Origin: Bacteroidota bacterium
Lineage (GTDB): Bacteria; Bacteroidota; Bacteroidia; Bacteroidales; UBA4417
NCBI GenBank assembly: GCA_020048595.1
Contig: JAIFMH010000143.1
Span: 1-25,444 of the forward strand
Direction of reading: 5' to 3'
DNA: 25,444 nucleotides
Below, piece by piece: positions 7,906 to 15,599 of this stretch. The notes beneath the pieces were generated by a model. It did not search any database. It worked only from the letters and a program-made list of their open reading frames with translations, and was not told the origin of the DNA. How positions within the stretch are numbered: position 1 is the stretch's first letter; each line of letters opens with the position of its first letter. The translations under genes were made by a program, and so were the position numbers.

Positions 7906-7949
7906 CCGGTGCTATTCTTTAAATCAGAAAACAGCACCGGTTTGTTTTC
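7906..7949 (+). terminator. Rho-independent terminator
   Basis: Arms CCGGTGCT (7906-7913) and AGCACCGG (7933-7940), a perfect 8-bp stem with a 19-nt loop, followed by the T-rich tail TTTGTTTTC. It is placed about 24 nt after the stop codon of the preceding gene. Confidence 0.75.
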
Positions 7950-8186
7950 AGATCCCTGCCACAAACAAAGAAAAACTGTTTCCGAATCTCACCATATCTC
8001 AAAATCTGGAAAATCAAAAAAAAACGGCTCTCTGCTTTAACTTTTTGACTCCCGGGTTACTGCAATTACATCTTCAGAGCTATTAATCTTCATATATTTC
8101 AATACTAAGATTATTACTTTTTGCCGTTTGGTTGATTAACTTAAACCAAATTATAATACTTGCCGAATATCTTCAATATCATACAC
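7950..8186. other. Intergenic region before the third membrane gene
   Basis: Together with the preceding terminator this makes a 304-nt gap without a gene. It contains an inverted repeat, TTTGGTT (8127-8133) and AACCAAA (8144-8150), with a 10-nt spacer, 36 nt before the ATG at 8187. A near -7 sequence is seen around 8117-8125, but it has one T too many. Nothing else recognisable. Confidence 0.5.
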
Positions 8187-8924
8187 ATGCTGAGGATTAA
8201 GAATAAAGCTGCATTAACAATACGCGAAATTGAATATTCCATCCGGATCAGCGATAAGGAATCTTCGTTTTTGGAGCTGCGCGATTTGTTGCAAAGCGAG
8301 CTTACTAAATTCAAAGGAAACAGCAGGCGCCTCCGCAACGAAGCCGGGAATCCAATACAGGAGTTCCTTCGGTCCAATATTGAACGCAGCATAATAACAC
8401 GCGAAAATACGCAGATTTACTTTTTAAACTATAAGGAGAAGGATGGGTCGCTCCGGATTGAGTTCACCTTATTGGTAATTACAAACAACATCAACTTTGC
8501 TCCTACCAGGCAGGCTTTGGATTACCTGATTAAGGATTCCATTGTTGATTACTTTGAAGAAATACTTGAAAGACATATCCCTGTTAGTATCAGTGTTCAG
8601 GCCAACGATAAGGAAATAGTAAACTTTTCAGATACAATCGCCAGTCCAAAACACGTCCATCGCCCTACCCGTGACGTATTCACCCGTACAATTGCTATTG
8701 TTGCACTGTCAATTACGATGGTTTTGGGCGGAGCATTTGCATATAAAGTTTTATATACAAACTCCCAAAATGAGAGTGCAAAACTTAAGGAGGAATACAT
8801 TGAACTTCTTCTGGAAAAGAAAATAATTGAAGCCGTAAAAGATCAGAAATTCACAATCAATCTTTATAAAATAGCGGATACAACAGGCTCAGGCAAAGAT
8901 ACAACTCCGGAGAAGATAAAATAA
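8187..8924 (+). CDS. Hypothetical single-pass membrane protein
   Basis: About 245 residues, not recognised. I prefer ATG at 8187; an in-frame TTG at 8160 would add nine residues. The N-terminal part (about 1-155) is a soluble mixed alpha/beta domain with conserved-looking segments such as TIREIEYSIRI and RIEFTLLVITNN and many charged residues. A single hydrophobic helix (about 168-188, TIAIVALSITMVLGGAFAY) follows, then a helical charged region (about 190-225) and a polar tail. There is no signal peptide, so the N-terminal domain is probably cytoplasmic and the tail periplasmic. It is third in a row of membrane/coiled-coil genes but is separated from the second by a terminator, so a shared function is only an inference. 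Confidence 0.8.
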   Translation: MLRIKNKAALTIREIEYSIRISDKESSFLELRDLLQSELTKFKGNSRRLRNEAGNPIQEFLRSNIERSIITRENTQIYFLNYKEKDGSLRIEFTLLVITNNINFAPTRQALDYLIKDSIVDYFEEILERHIPVSISVQANDKEIVNFSDTIASPKHVHRPTRDVFTRTIAIVALSITMVLGGAFAYKVLYTNSQNESAKLKEEYIELLLEKKIIEAVKDQKFTINLYKIADTTGSGKDTTPEKIK

Positions 8925-9121
8925 ACCGGTATAAATAATTGTTTCTTCCAGGTTTATGTTTCAATATAAAACTATTCGTTTCCAGGGGTTATTTAACTCA
9001 AATATTGAAACCCAAAAATCTTCTTCTTTCAGACACCGAAACGCTGTATTGTATGTGTCGAAAGATTATAATTAAAAACGTATCAGGAATCAGATGACAG
9101 TTCAATCCGGAGTAATCTCCT

Positions 9122-9160
9122 GTAAAAAATGGAGGCTGCCCGGTATAACGGACAGCCTCA
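9122..9160 (-). terminator. Rho-independent terminator of the secreted SusE/F-like gene
   Basis: Read on the minus strand, arms GAGGCTG and CAGCCTC (9153-9159 and 9132-9138) enclose a mismatch, a 3-bp inner stem (9149-9151 with 9140-9142) and a 6-nt loop. Six T follow (9124-9129). It begins 26 nt past the stop codon of the gene ending at 9186. Confidence 0.85.
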
Positions 9161-9185
9161 TAAGCAACTGCGGATCTGATCACTT

Positions 9186-11261
9186 CTATTCTTTCACTAC
9201 TTTTATTATTTTAGAATAAACACCCTGCCTGATTTCAAGAATATATATTCCTGGCATCAGATTATCACCAAAGTTAACAGACCGGTTACTCTCCATTTTC
9301 AATTTTGAAATTCGCCTGCCAATTACATCAGAGATAAATACTTCAATGGTTTCATTTGAAGAAGACTCAACACGGAGGTTAAAAATCTGCGTTGCCGGAT
9401 TTGGCCATGTCAAAACAGTCAATGAATTGTTCTTAACATAGGCTTCAGGCATTCCTCTACCATTTGTTTTCGTAGTAATTAACAGGTTATTTTTCCCAAA
9501 GGTGTTATCTACAAACTTCAAATGTTTATTATCATGAGGTACGTCAACCGTTACCAGATGAGTGGCAGTATTGCCTGAAGCATCAGTGCTTAGTATATTG
9601 ATAGAGTATATACGTCCGGCTCCTTTTCCTGAACGCTCAGCCCTCAGGAGGACATTATGCTCATCAATAATTTCCCAATCGGGGGCCGTGTCACCATCAC
9701 CAAGGCCATTGACAGGTTCGTTGCTCGATATCTGCAGTACGGTAGTGATCTCTCCGCAACAATTGTCAGTAACTGAATAATTTAGCTGCACAGGCACCAT
9801 TATGTGGTTGGGTGGCCACAGTGAAGCCAGGTGATCACCAATACCTTCAATTACAGGAGGTTCAGTATCATTCAAAACAAAATTATATTCCCCGGTAATT
9901 GCATTAAAAGTTACATCGTAGGTACAGGCACAGGGAATCGGGATATTTGGACCATCCTGGTAGCCAAATCCCTGAGGGAAAGAAGTATTCCCCCAATTTA
10001 TTTCCCAATTGTTATCTAATCTGAATTTTACTTCTCCCTGTTTGAATGGATAATGAAGTAATGTATATGTAATCCCATCGGTGGTTTGCATATCAATATC
10101 CTCATCCCAACCGATTAAAGCATCTCCTAAAACGCCGATTTCGGGAACTGCAAAGCTATACTCGCCTGTTAGATTGTTAAATGCCACATTGTAAATTCCG
10201 GCCGTGACAGGTATGCTGTTTCCATCCTGGTAACCGATGCCAGTTGGAAAAGTAGTATTACTCCAATTTACAGTAAAGCTGTCATCCTTCCTGAATTTGG
10301 CTTCACCTGTGGCAAACACATATCCTTTTAAGAAATAGTTTTCGCCATCATTGGTCGACATATTTACATCGGTTAACCAATCATTAAAGGGAGGGACTGC
10401 AGTCCCGATTATTCCGATAGCATCCGGGCAATTACTTGCACAGGTAAATGAATATTCACCTGTTTCCCTATTAAAAGTTATGTCGTAATTGCCGTAGCTG
10501 AGTACTGGTATATTGGGTCCATAGAGAGGTGCAATACCTGTCGGATATGTGTTGCTCCCCCAATTATAGCACCACAGATTATCTTGCCTGAATCGCGCCC
10601 AACCGCTTACCAAAGGCTGATTTAATAAAGTATAATGGATCCCATCCGTAGTTTGCATATCAAAATCTGTATCCCATCCGGTTAATGCGGTGCCGATAAT
10701 GCCTATTTCAGGTGTATAGGGACCAAGGTCAATAATACTGATATTATCAAAATACATACTAATGTTAAAGCCACCTATCTCAAAACTTACCTTATTTATA
10801 TCAAAAGTACAGGCGGCTTTAAAATCAAAGCTCATTGTTTGCCATTCTGTTGTGGCATATTGCCAATAATTCTCCCATCCAAGGTAAGTGGTCCAGCTTC
10901 CATAATATTCGCCGAGGAAGAGGCCATACCAACGTGCTTCATCTGCTTTAACATCGAACTGAAACCGGTAAGAATGGCCCTGGATCAAGTTAAACCCTAG
11001 TTGTTCCAGCTGAACTTCCCATGCATCAATACCAGCGTTAGTTATCTGGTAGTTGCATACACCACCAACCACTGTTGCGTTCGCGTCAATACCTATATTC
11101 TTAAAGGAGTTCCAATTATTCATCGGAGGAAGTTCACAACAATAAGGATAAATAACATCTGATGATTCGAAATCACCATTGTAAAGAACCTGGGACTGGC
11201 TCAACTGGAAACTGAGCAACAGAATCCCCAAAATCAAAGAAGTAATGATTTTTGTTTTCAT
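9186..11261 (-). CDS. Secreted protein with CBM-like domain, three SusE/F-like repeats and T9SS sorting domain
   Basis: A 691-residue exported protein. Signal peptide 1-23. Residues about 25-180 look like a CBM4/9-type jelly roll (LYNGDFE start, Trp-rich, FDNISI near the end). Three repeats of about 88 residues follow (186-272, 282-371, 374-462). Each runs from IGIIGTA or IGVLGDA, through a Trp-Asp acidic segment and a T/N-DG motif, KFR or RFR, a NWG or NWS, to TGEYSF or TGEYNF, as in the starch-binding domains of SusE/SusF. An Ig/HYR-like domain (465-577) has PPVIEG and DNCCGE. The end (about 615-691, LTWPNPATQIFNL, GIYILEIRQG) is a type A type IX secretion sorting domain, so the protein should be exported through T9SS and attached to the surface. 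No catalytic domain is seen, so carbohydrate binding is the likely role. Confidence 0.85.
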   Translation of the reverse strand: MKTKIITSLILGILLLSFQLSQSQVLYNGDFESSDVIYPYCCELPPMNNWNSFKNIGIDANATVVGGVCNYQITNAGIDAWEVQLEQLGFNLIQGHSYRFQFDVKADEARWYGLFLGEYYGSWTTYLGWENYWQYATTEWQTMSFDFKAACTFDINKVSFEIGGFNISMYFDNISIIDLGPYTPEIGIIGTALTGWDTDFDMQTTDGIHYTLLNQPLVSGWARFRQDNLWCYNWGSNTYPTGIAPLYGPNIPVLSYGNYDITFNRETGEYSFTCASNCPDAIGIIGTAVPPFNDWLTDVNMSTNDGENYFLKGYVFATGEAKFRKDDSFTVNWSNTTFPTGIGYQDGNSIPVTAGIYNVAFNNLTGEYSFAVPEIGVLGDALIGWDEDIDMQTTDGITYTLLHYPFKQGEVKFRLDNNWEINWGNTSFPQGFGYQDGPNIPIPCACTYDVTFNAITGEYNFVLNDTEPPVIEGIGDHLASLWPPNHIMVPVQLNYSVTDNCCGEITTVLQISSNEPVNGLGDGDTAPDWEIIDEHNVLLRAERSGKGAGRIYSINILSTDASGNTATHLVTVDVPHDNKHLKFVDNTFGKNNLLITTKTNGRGMPEAYVKNNSLTVLTWPNPATQIFNLRVESSSNETIEVFISDVIGRRISKLKMESNRSVNFGDNLMPGIYILEIRQGVYSKIIKVVKE

Positions 11262-11805
11262 AACATTGTTACTTTTTTAAGTGAAAAACCAGGTTGTGTT
11301 AATGAATTCGAAATTTATTTGTTTATTACAGTATTAAAGTGCCAGGTACATTTGATTTTACGTTAAAGATTTTAAAATTTTTACTGTTAGATATTTTCAT
11401 TATCCGATTACGTTATAATCCATCTTTTTTTCGATTTGGTTTTAACCAATATTCCGATAATACTCAACTTTAGGAAAGCATTGAAAATGAGGACTGACGC
11501 GAAAAGTATCCTATGATGGCAGCTATAATAACCTGTAAATGAGAATAATTTAGTTAATTATAAATATAATAAAAAAAAATTTTGTATCTTTAGTATCCAG
11601 ATACGAACTGAGCCGGATTCGGAAATTTTATTTCATACCGAGGCTGGTTGTAAAACGGGAAATTATTGATATTTATCAATTAGTCCTTTGAATCCGAAGC
11701 AAATATTCCGACTCATGCCAGTCGCTTATCTCCTGAATATTGTTTACTTATAATTACCTGTTTGCTATTTTGAAGTTGATTGGTCATTTTTAAATAACTG
11801 TATAT
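11262..11805. other. Divergent intergenic region with regulatory sites
   Basis: A 544-nt AT-rich gap between the secreted protein gene (minus) and the Crp/Fnr gene (plus). It holds an inverted repeat GTATCT/AGATAC (11584-11589 and 11599-11604), a near -7 element TATCTTTA (11585-11592, 7 of 8 positions), and the FNR-type box at 11666-11679. I found no exact TAnnTTTG for the minus-strand gene and no further gene. Confidence 0.55.
11666..11679. promoter_or_regulatory. Perfect FNR-type box TTGATATTTATCAA
   Basis: Exact match to the TTGAT-N4-ATCAA consensus of Fnr-family sites, inside a longer palindrome with 7-bp arms (11665-11671 and 11674-11680). It lies 126 nt upstream of a Crp/Fnr family gene, so autoregulation is the simplest reading. 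Confidence 0.55.
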
Positions 11806-12507
11806 ATGGGAAATCAAATTGAGAAAAATCAGATTGATTGCTATCCGTGTGAACAGATATCTCCAATGTTTAAATTGCTGAGCACTGAGGAAATAAAGAA
11901 TGTAAATGAAAACAAGATAAATATTCACTTTAAAGCAGGAGAAATTATTCAAAAGCAAGGCACTTATATGACACATATCATATATATTGTTTCAGGTATG
12001 GTGAAGGTTTATTTTGAAAGGGAGGATCAGAAAAATACTATCCTGAGAATTGTTAAACCAATGAGTTTTGTGGGAGGACCGGGTATTTATTCCGATCACT
12101 TCTATCATTTTACTATTTCGGCAATGAAGGATACAGCTGTTTGTTATATCGATTTCGCTATACTTAAAAATATCCTGAATCAAAATATTGCCTTTTCAGG
12201 GGAGTTCCTGAAAGATTTCAGTTTAAGCATTTTATCCGTATATAACCGGTTGATGACCTTAACAAATAAAAATATAGCCGGAAAAATGGCTTATACTTTA
12301 CTATACTTGTTTGAGGAAGTTTATGAAAACAAGGAACAGTTTGTCAGCATTTCAAAAAACGATCTGGCAGACCTTTCGGCTGTTTCGCGGGATAGCTCAG
12401 TGAAAATTTTAAGGGATTTTCAGAATGAAGGAATCATCCGGATGACAGATCATACAATCGAATTATTAAAACCTGACACATTGAGAATGATTCAGTCAGT
12501 TGGATAA
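11806..12507 (+). CDS. Crp/Fnr family transcriptional regulator
   Basis: A 233-residue DNA-binding regulator. An N-terminal cyclic-nucleotide-binding-type beta roll (about 22-125; FKAGEIIQKQGTY, IIYIVSGMVKVYF) and a dimer helix (about 128-155) are followed by a winged helix-turn-helix (about 180-225), with a recognition helix around SAVSRDSSVKILRDF. It has Cys12, Cys15 and Cys113 but not the four-Cys arrangement of oxygen-sensing Fnr, so a 4Fe-4S sensor is unlikely; CxxC near the N-terminus is common in Bacteroidota members. The cAMP-contacting Arg-Ser pair of Crp is not evident, so the effector is unknown. The perfect FNR-type box upstream suggests self-regulation. Divergent from the SusE/F-like secreted protein, which might be a target. 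Confidence 0.92.
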   Translation: MGNQIEKNQIDCYPCEQISPMFKLLSTEEIKNVNENKINIHFKAGEIIQKQGTYMTHIIYIVSGMVKVYFEREDQKNTILRIVKPMSFVGGPGIYSDHFYHFTISAMKDTAVCYIDFAILKNILNQNIAFSGEFLKDFSLSILSVYNRLMTLTNKNIAGKMAYTLLYLFEEVYENKEQFVSISKNDLADLSAVSRDSSVKILRDFQNEGIIRMTDHTIELLKPDTLRMIQSVG

Positions 12508-12682
12508 TAAAACAAAATTTATTTTTTATAAATGATTCCACCCGACCTGATCGTTTTGACGTTTTGCACAAAAGTACTTTTCCTGTTTTCAGCATCAACA
12601 TTAACCGAATTTAAAAATATTCTGGTACTCAATCATTTTCCTAGATTTACTGATGGTAAACAGAAATAATTAATAGCAAAAC

Positions 12683-13102
12683 ATGGAGAAGCGCGATTAC
12701 TTAATGGATCAGATTGAACAGCTGGGTCAGGCACTCGCCACGATCTTATCGAAACTGTATGGACACAGCAGCCAGGATAAAGTCCCTGAAGTCATTGAAA
12801 TGACCAGCCAATCATTAAAAACTGAACTTGATCTGGATCTTTCCGAAATATCATCCATCACTGATGAACAGTTTATCACTTCACTTCAGAGGGAAAAGAA
12901 ATTCAATTATGCCAACATGGAACTCCTGGCAGATATACTTTTGCTCGTAGCAGAAGAAAAAAGTATTGCACAACCTGAAAGTGACGAAAAACAGAATCTT
13001 TGCACTAAATGCCTGATCATATACAATTACCTCAACGAGAACGATTTGACCTATTCATTTGAAAGACAGTCGAAGATATCCAGGATTGAAAGCATACTTT
13101 AA
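12683..13102 (+). CDS. Small helical protein (DUF6483-like)
   Basis: A 139-residue, all-helical, acidic cytoplasmic protein. The N-terminus (MEKRDYLMDQIEQLGQALAT) resembles, from memory, the start of the DUF6483 family. The middle is acidic (DLDLSEISSITDEQF) and a CTKC pair sits at about 111-114. There is no signal peptide, membrane helix or catalytic motif. Function unknown. It lies 175 nt after the Crp/Fnr gene on the same strand and converges with the threonine operon, leaving only a 60-nt gap to the broken thrC. The family assignment is tentative. Confidence 0.75.
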   Translation: MEKRDYLMDQIEQLGQALATILSKLYGHSSQDKVPEVIEMTSQSLKTELDLDLSEISSITDEQFITSLQREKKFNYANMELLADILLLVAEEKSIAQPESDEKQNLCTKCLIIYNYLNENDLTYSFERQSKISRIESIL

Positions 13103-13162
13103 TAAGAGGATTTGATATTTACTGCGCTTACAAGAACAGACGAAAGCCGGTTATAGTTACTA

Positions 13163-14388
13163 TTAAACCATTTGATTCAAATACTCCAGCAAGAAGCTGT
13201 ACTCATTTGGAATTTTAAAAGCTTTCTTTTCCAACTTCATGATCGCTGATAATGTTTCGGGAATCTGCACTTTAATATGCGTCGATTTCTCAACCTCCTC
13301 CGGGAATTTAGCCGGATGTGCTGTTTCCAGGAAAATACCAATGTTGTCTTTCAGCAAACCAGATTCTTTCAATCCGGCATAAGCAACTGCTCCATGAGGA
13401 TCAGACTGATAATTGCCATTGCCAGGTGTTGCTTCTGGTAAATCTCCAGCATCCGCGGAAAATTACTTGGATTTCCAACATCCATTGCATTGGTAATGGT
13501 ATGATGCGTTTGTTGAGGAATAAATTCACCACCTTTTAAAAAGTCAGGAACTGAATGGTTACGGTTGGTTGATGCAATAAACTGATGAACCGGTAATCCC
13601 ATTTTTTTAGCAATTAAACCAGAGGTGAGGTTCCCGAAATTCCCGCTCGGAACACTTATCACTACAGGTTTATCAACTTTACCAAGTTGTGCTATTGCAT
13701 TAAAATAGAAGAAAGACTGAGGGAATAAACGTGCAAAATTGATTGAATTTGCAGAGGTAAGATTTAAAACAGTGTTAAGTTCTTTATCGGCAAACGCAAG
13801 TTTTACCATTTGCTGACAATCATCGAAATTCCCTTCCACTTCAAGCGCGGTAATATTGCCGCCCATGGTCGTGAGTTGTTTCTCCTGCAGGCCACTAACC
13901 TTACCTGAAGGATAGAGTATTACAACTTTTACTCCGTTTATATTGTAAAAAGCATTGGCCACGGCACTGCCCGTATCACCCGAAGTAGCCACCAATATTA
14001 CAACTTCACGGTCTTCGTTACGCAAAAAATACTGGAAAAGCCCGGCCATAAATCGCGCCCCGACATCTTTAAAAGCTAAGGTCGGGCCATGAAATAATTC
14101 CTGAACAAACAGGTTTTCGTCCAGTTGCTTTAGTGGAATTGGAAAAGAGATAGCTTTATTTACAATTTGTTTTAATGCATCTTGTGGAATATCCTCCCCA
14201 AGCATAGCATTTGAAACTTCGAAAGCTATTTCCTGTAGGTTCAGATTTGAGAGATTTGCAAAAAACGAATCGGATAGAGCAGGAATATGGTCTGGCATAT
14301 ACAACCCTGATTCAGCCGAAATACTTTTTAAAACAGCCTCCTTGAGTGTTACTTTGTGTGTCGGATTTTTTATGTCGTAGTAGTTCAT
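13163..14388 (-). pseudogene. thrC: Threonine synthase, broken by an internal deletion with frameshift
   Basis: A PLP enzyme that converts O-phosphohomoserine to threonine, the last step of the pathway. The 5' part (14388 to about 13440) is a normal ThrC N-terminus, with the PLP lysine in GPTLAFKDVG (Lys107), the phosphate-binding SGDTGSAVANAF, and NPSNFPRMLEIY. The frame then runs into a stop (TGA at 13371-13369). The true 3' part resumes in another frame with SDPHGAVAYAGLKESG (from about 13405) and reaches FLETAHPAKFPEEV and the stop at 13163. The span is 1226 nt against about 1305 for a typical 434-residue ThrC, so about 79 nt are missing between 'LEIY' and 'DPHGA'. This removes about 26 codons and shifts the frame. 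It could be a real null allele or an assembly error. Confidence 0.85.
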
Positions 14389-14436
14389 TTCTTGCAGTAT
14401 TGTTCTTGAGTAATAAATGCTTAAAAATTAAAAGTC

Positions 14437-14468
14437 CCTAAAGCATCTTTAGGTTCTTGAATTTCAAG
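14437..14468. other. Two adjacent small stem-loops between thrB and thrC
   Basis: CCTAAAG and CTTTAGG (14437-14443 and 14447-14453) with a 3-nt loop, then CTTGAA and TTCAAG (14456-14461 and 14463-14468) with one base between. They sit in the 140-nt gap between the two genes and have no T-run, so processing or translation effects are more likely than full termination. Confidence 0.45.
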
Positions 14469-14504
14469 ATTTGAAGTGTTTGTATGAGATTTTGTTTGGC
14501 CTGA

Positions 14505-14532
14505 CCCTTAAATCCTAATCATCAAATCCTAT
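14505..14532. repeat. Short heptad block at the thrB stop
   Basis: Four 7-nt units in phase (CCCTTAA, ATCCTAA, TCATCAA, ATCCTAT) overlap the thrB stop codon. The signal is weak and is reported because it matches the larger arrays in unit length and position. Confidence 0.35.
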
Positions 14533-15485
14533 TTTTCAACCGAATTAACAATGCAAGTCCCCGGCGAATTTAACTGAGAAACATACCCTTCATTATAAAG
14601 GCCTATTTTCGAAAAACCCTCCCGGATAACGGATGCAACCTTGTTTGCGATGGCTTCACCTTTGCACAAAGCGAAAATCGATGGCCCTGAACCAGCAATT
14701 CCGCAACCAATTGCTCCTGCCTCCATTGCTGCGGCTTTTATTGCATCAAAGCCAGGAATGAGCTGCGTGCGTTTGGGTTCGGCCAGCAGATCCGACATGG
14801 AACGCTTCATCAGTTCGTAATCACTCTTGATCAAAGCCACCATAAATCCGGCTGTATTGGCACTCTGAATAATTGCATCAGCAACTGAAACTTCATTTTG
14901 CAGCACTCTCCTTGAATCAGAAGTATTCAGTTCGATATGCGGATGAACCACGGCAGCAAACAAATCATCCGGACACGTAACTGATATAATGTCAAGAGGA
15001 TTATAACTGCGTATAAGCACAAACCCACCAAGCAAAGCCGGAGCTACATTATCGGCATGAGCCGATCCGCAGGCAATGCGCTCGCCTTCCATGGTAAAAG
15101 GAATTAACTCCCTGACGCTTAATGGACTGCCCAGCAAATAATTTACAGCATAAACAGCGGCAGCTGAACTTGCGGCACTGCTACCCATTCCGCTTCCCAA
15201 AGGCATATTTTTTTCGAGTATAATATTCAGCCCGATATCACTTTTACCAATTGCCTGCAAAAATGCATTAATGGCTACGCCTGCAGTGTTTTTACTTCTT
15301 TCGGAAGGAGTTAGATGACCATATATTCCGGTGAGAGTTATTTTTGAATTGTCAGAATCCGGTTGTAAAGAGACCGTAACAGCATCACCAATACCTTGTA
15401 CCGCAAAGCCCATAATATCGAAACCGCAACCTACATTGGCTACACTTGCAGGGGCAAAGGCTGTTACTGATTTGAAGTTGGTCAT
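14529..15485 (-). CDS. thrB: Homoserine kinase
   Basis: A 318-residue GHMP-family kinase that phosphorylates homoserine with ATP, the fourth step of threonine synthesis. The ATP-binding motif PLGSGMGSSAASSAA is at about 95-109; the N-terminal ATVANVGCG-like segment (FAPASVANVGCGFD) and the C-terminal GCGIAGSGPSIFAL are both intact. I set the start at ATG 15485 (MTNFKSVTAF), where family similarity begins. The open frame continues upstream to 15599, but those 38 codons are mostly translated heptad repeat (Leu/Thr/Tyr/Ser-rich) and are unlikely to be made. It is second in the operon, 114 nt after the thrA stop, and thrC follows after 140 nt. Confidence 0.95.
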   Translation of the reverse strand: MTNFKSVTAFAPASVANVGCGFDIMGFAVQGIGDAVTVSLQPDSDNSKITLTGIYGHLTPSERSKNTAGVAINAFLQAIGKSDIGLNIILEKNMPLGSGMGSSAASSAAAVYAVNYLLGSPLSVRELIPFTMEGERIACGSAHADNVAPALLGGFVLIRSYNPLDIISVTCPDDLFAAVVHPHIELNTSDSRRVLQNEVSVADAIIQSANTAGFMVALIKSDYELMKRSMSDLLAEPKRTQLIPGFDAIKAAAMEAGAIGCGIAGSGPSIFALCKGEAIANKVASVIREGFSKIGLYNEGYVSQLNSPGTCIVNSVEK

Positions 15486-15515
15486 AAAAGTTGATTTAGA
15501 GTTTTGGGAATACTT

Positions 15516-15585
15516 AGTAAGAAGTAAGTAGTAGGTAGTAGTAGTGAGTAGTGAGTATGGAGTAGTGAGTAAGGAGTAAGGAGTC
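15516..15585. repeat. Heptanucleotide array between thrA and thrB
   Basis: Ten 7-nt units in constant phase, for example AGTAAGT (15523), AGTAGGT (15530), GTGAGTA (15544, 15551 and 15565) and AGGAGTA (15572). It fills most of the 114-nt gap between the thrA stop and the thrB start and is open in the thrB frame. Confidence 0.85.
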
Positions 15586-15599
15586 AACATCCGACACAT

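Noticed and set aside
8160..8186. TTG start at 8160 for the third membrane gene
   Set aside because: An in-frame ATG lies nine codons downstream, and the extra residues add nothing family-like, so ATG 8187 is preferred.
11713..11976. 87-codon minus-strand frame over the Crp/Fnr start
   Set aside because: It overlaps the regulator's conserved N-terminal domain, with no recognisable feature of its own.
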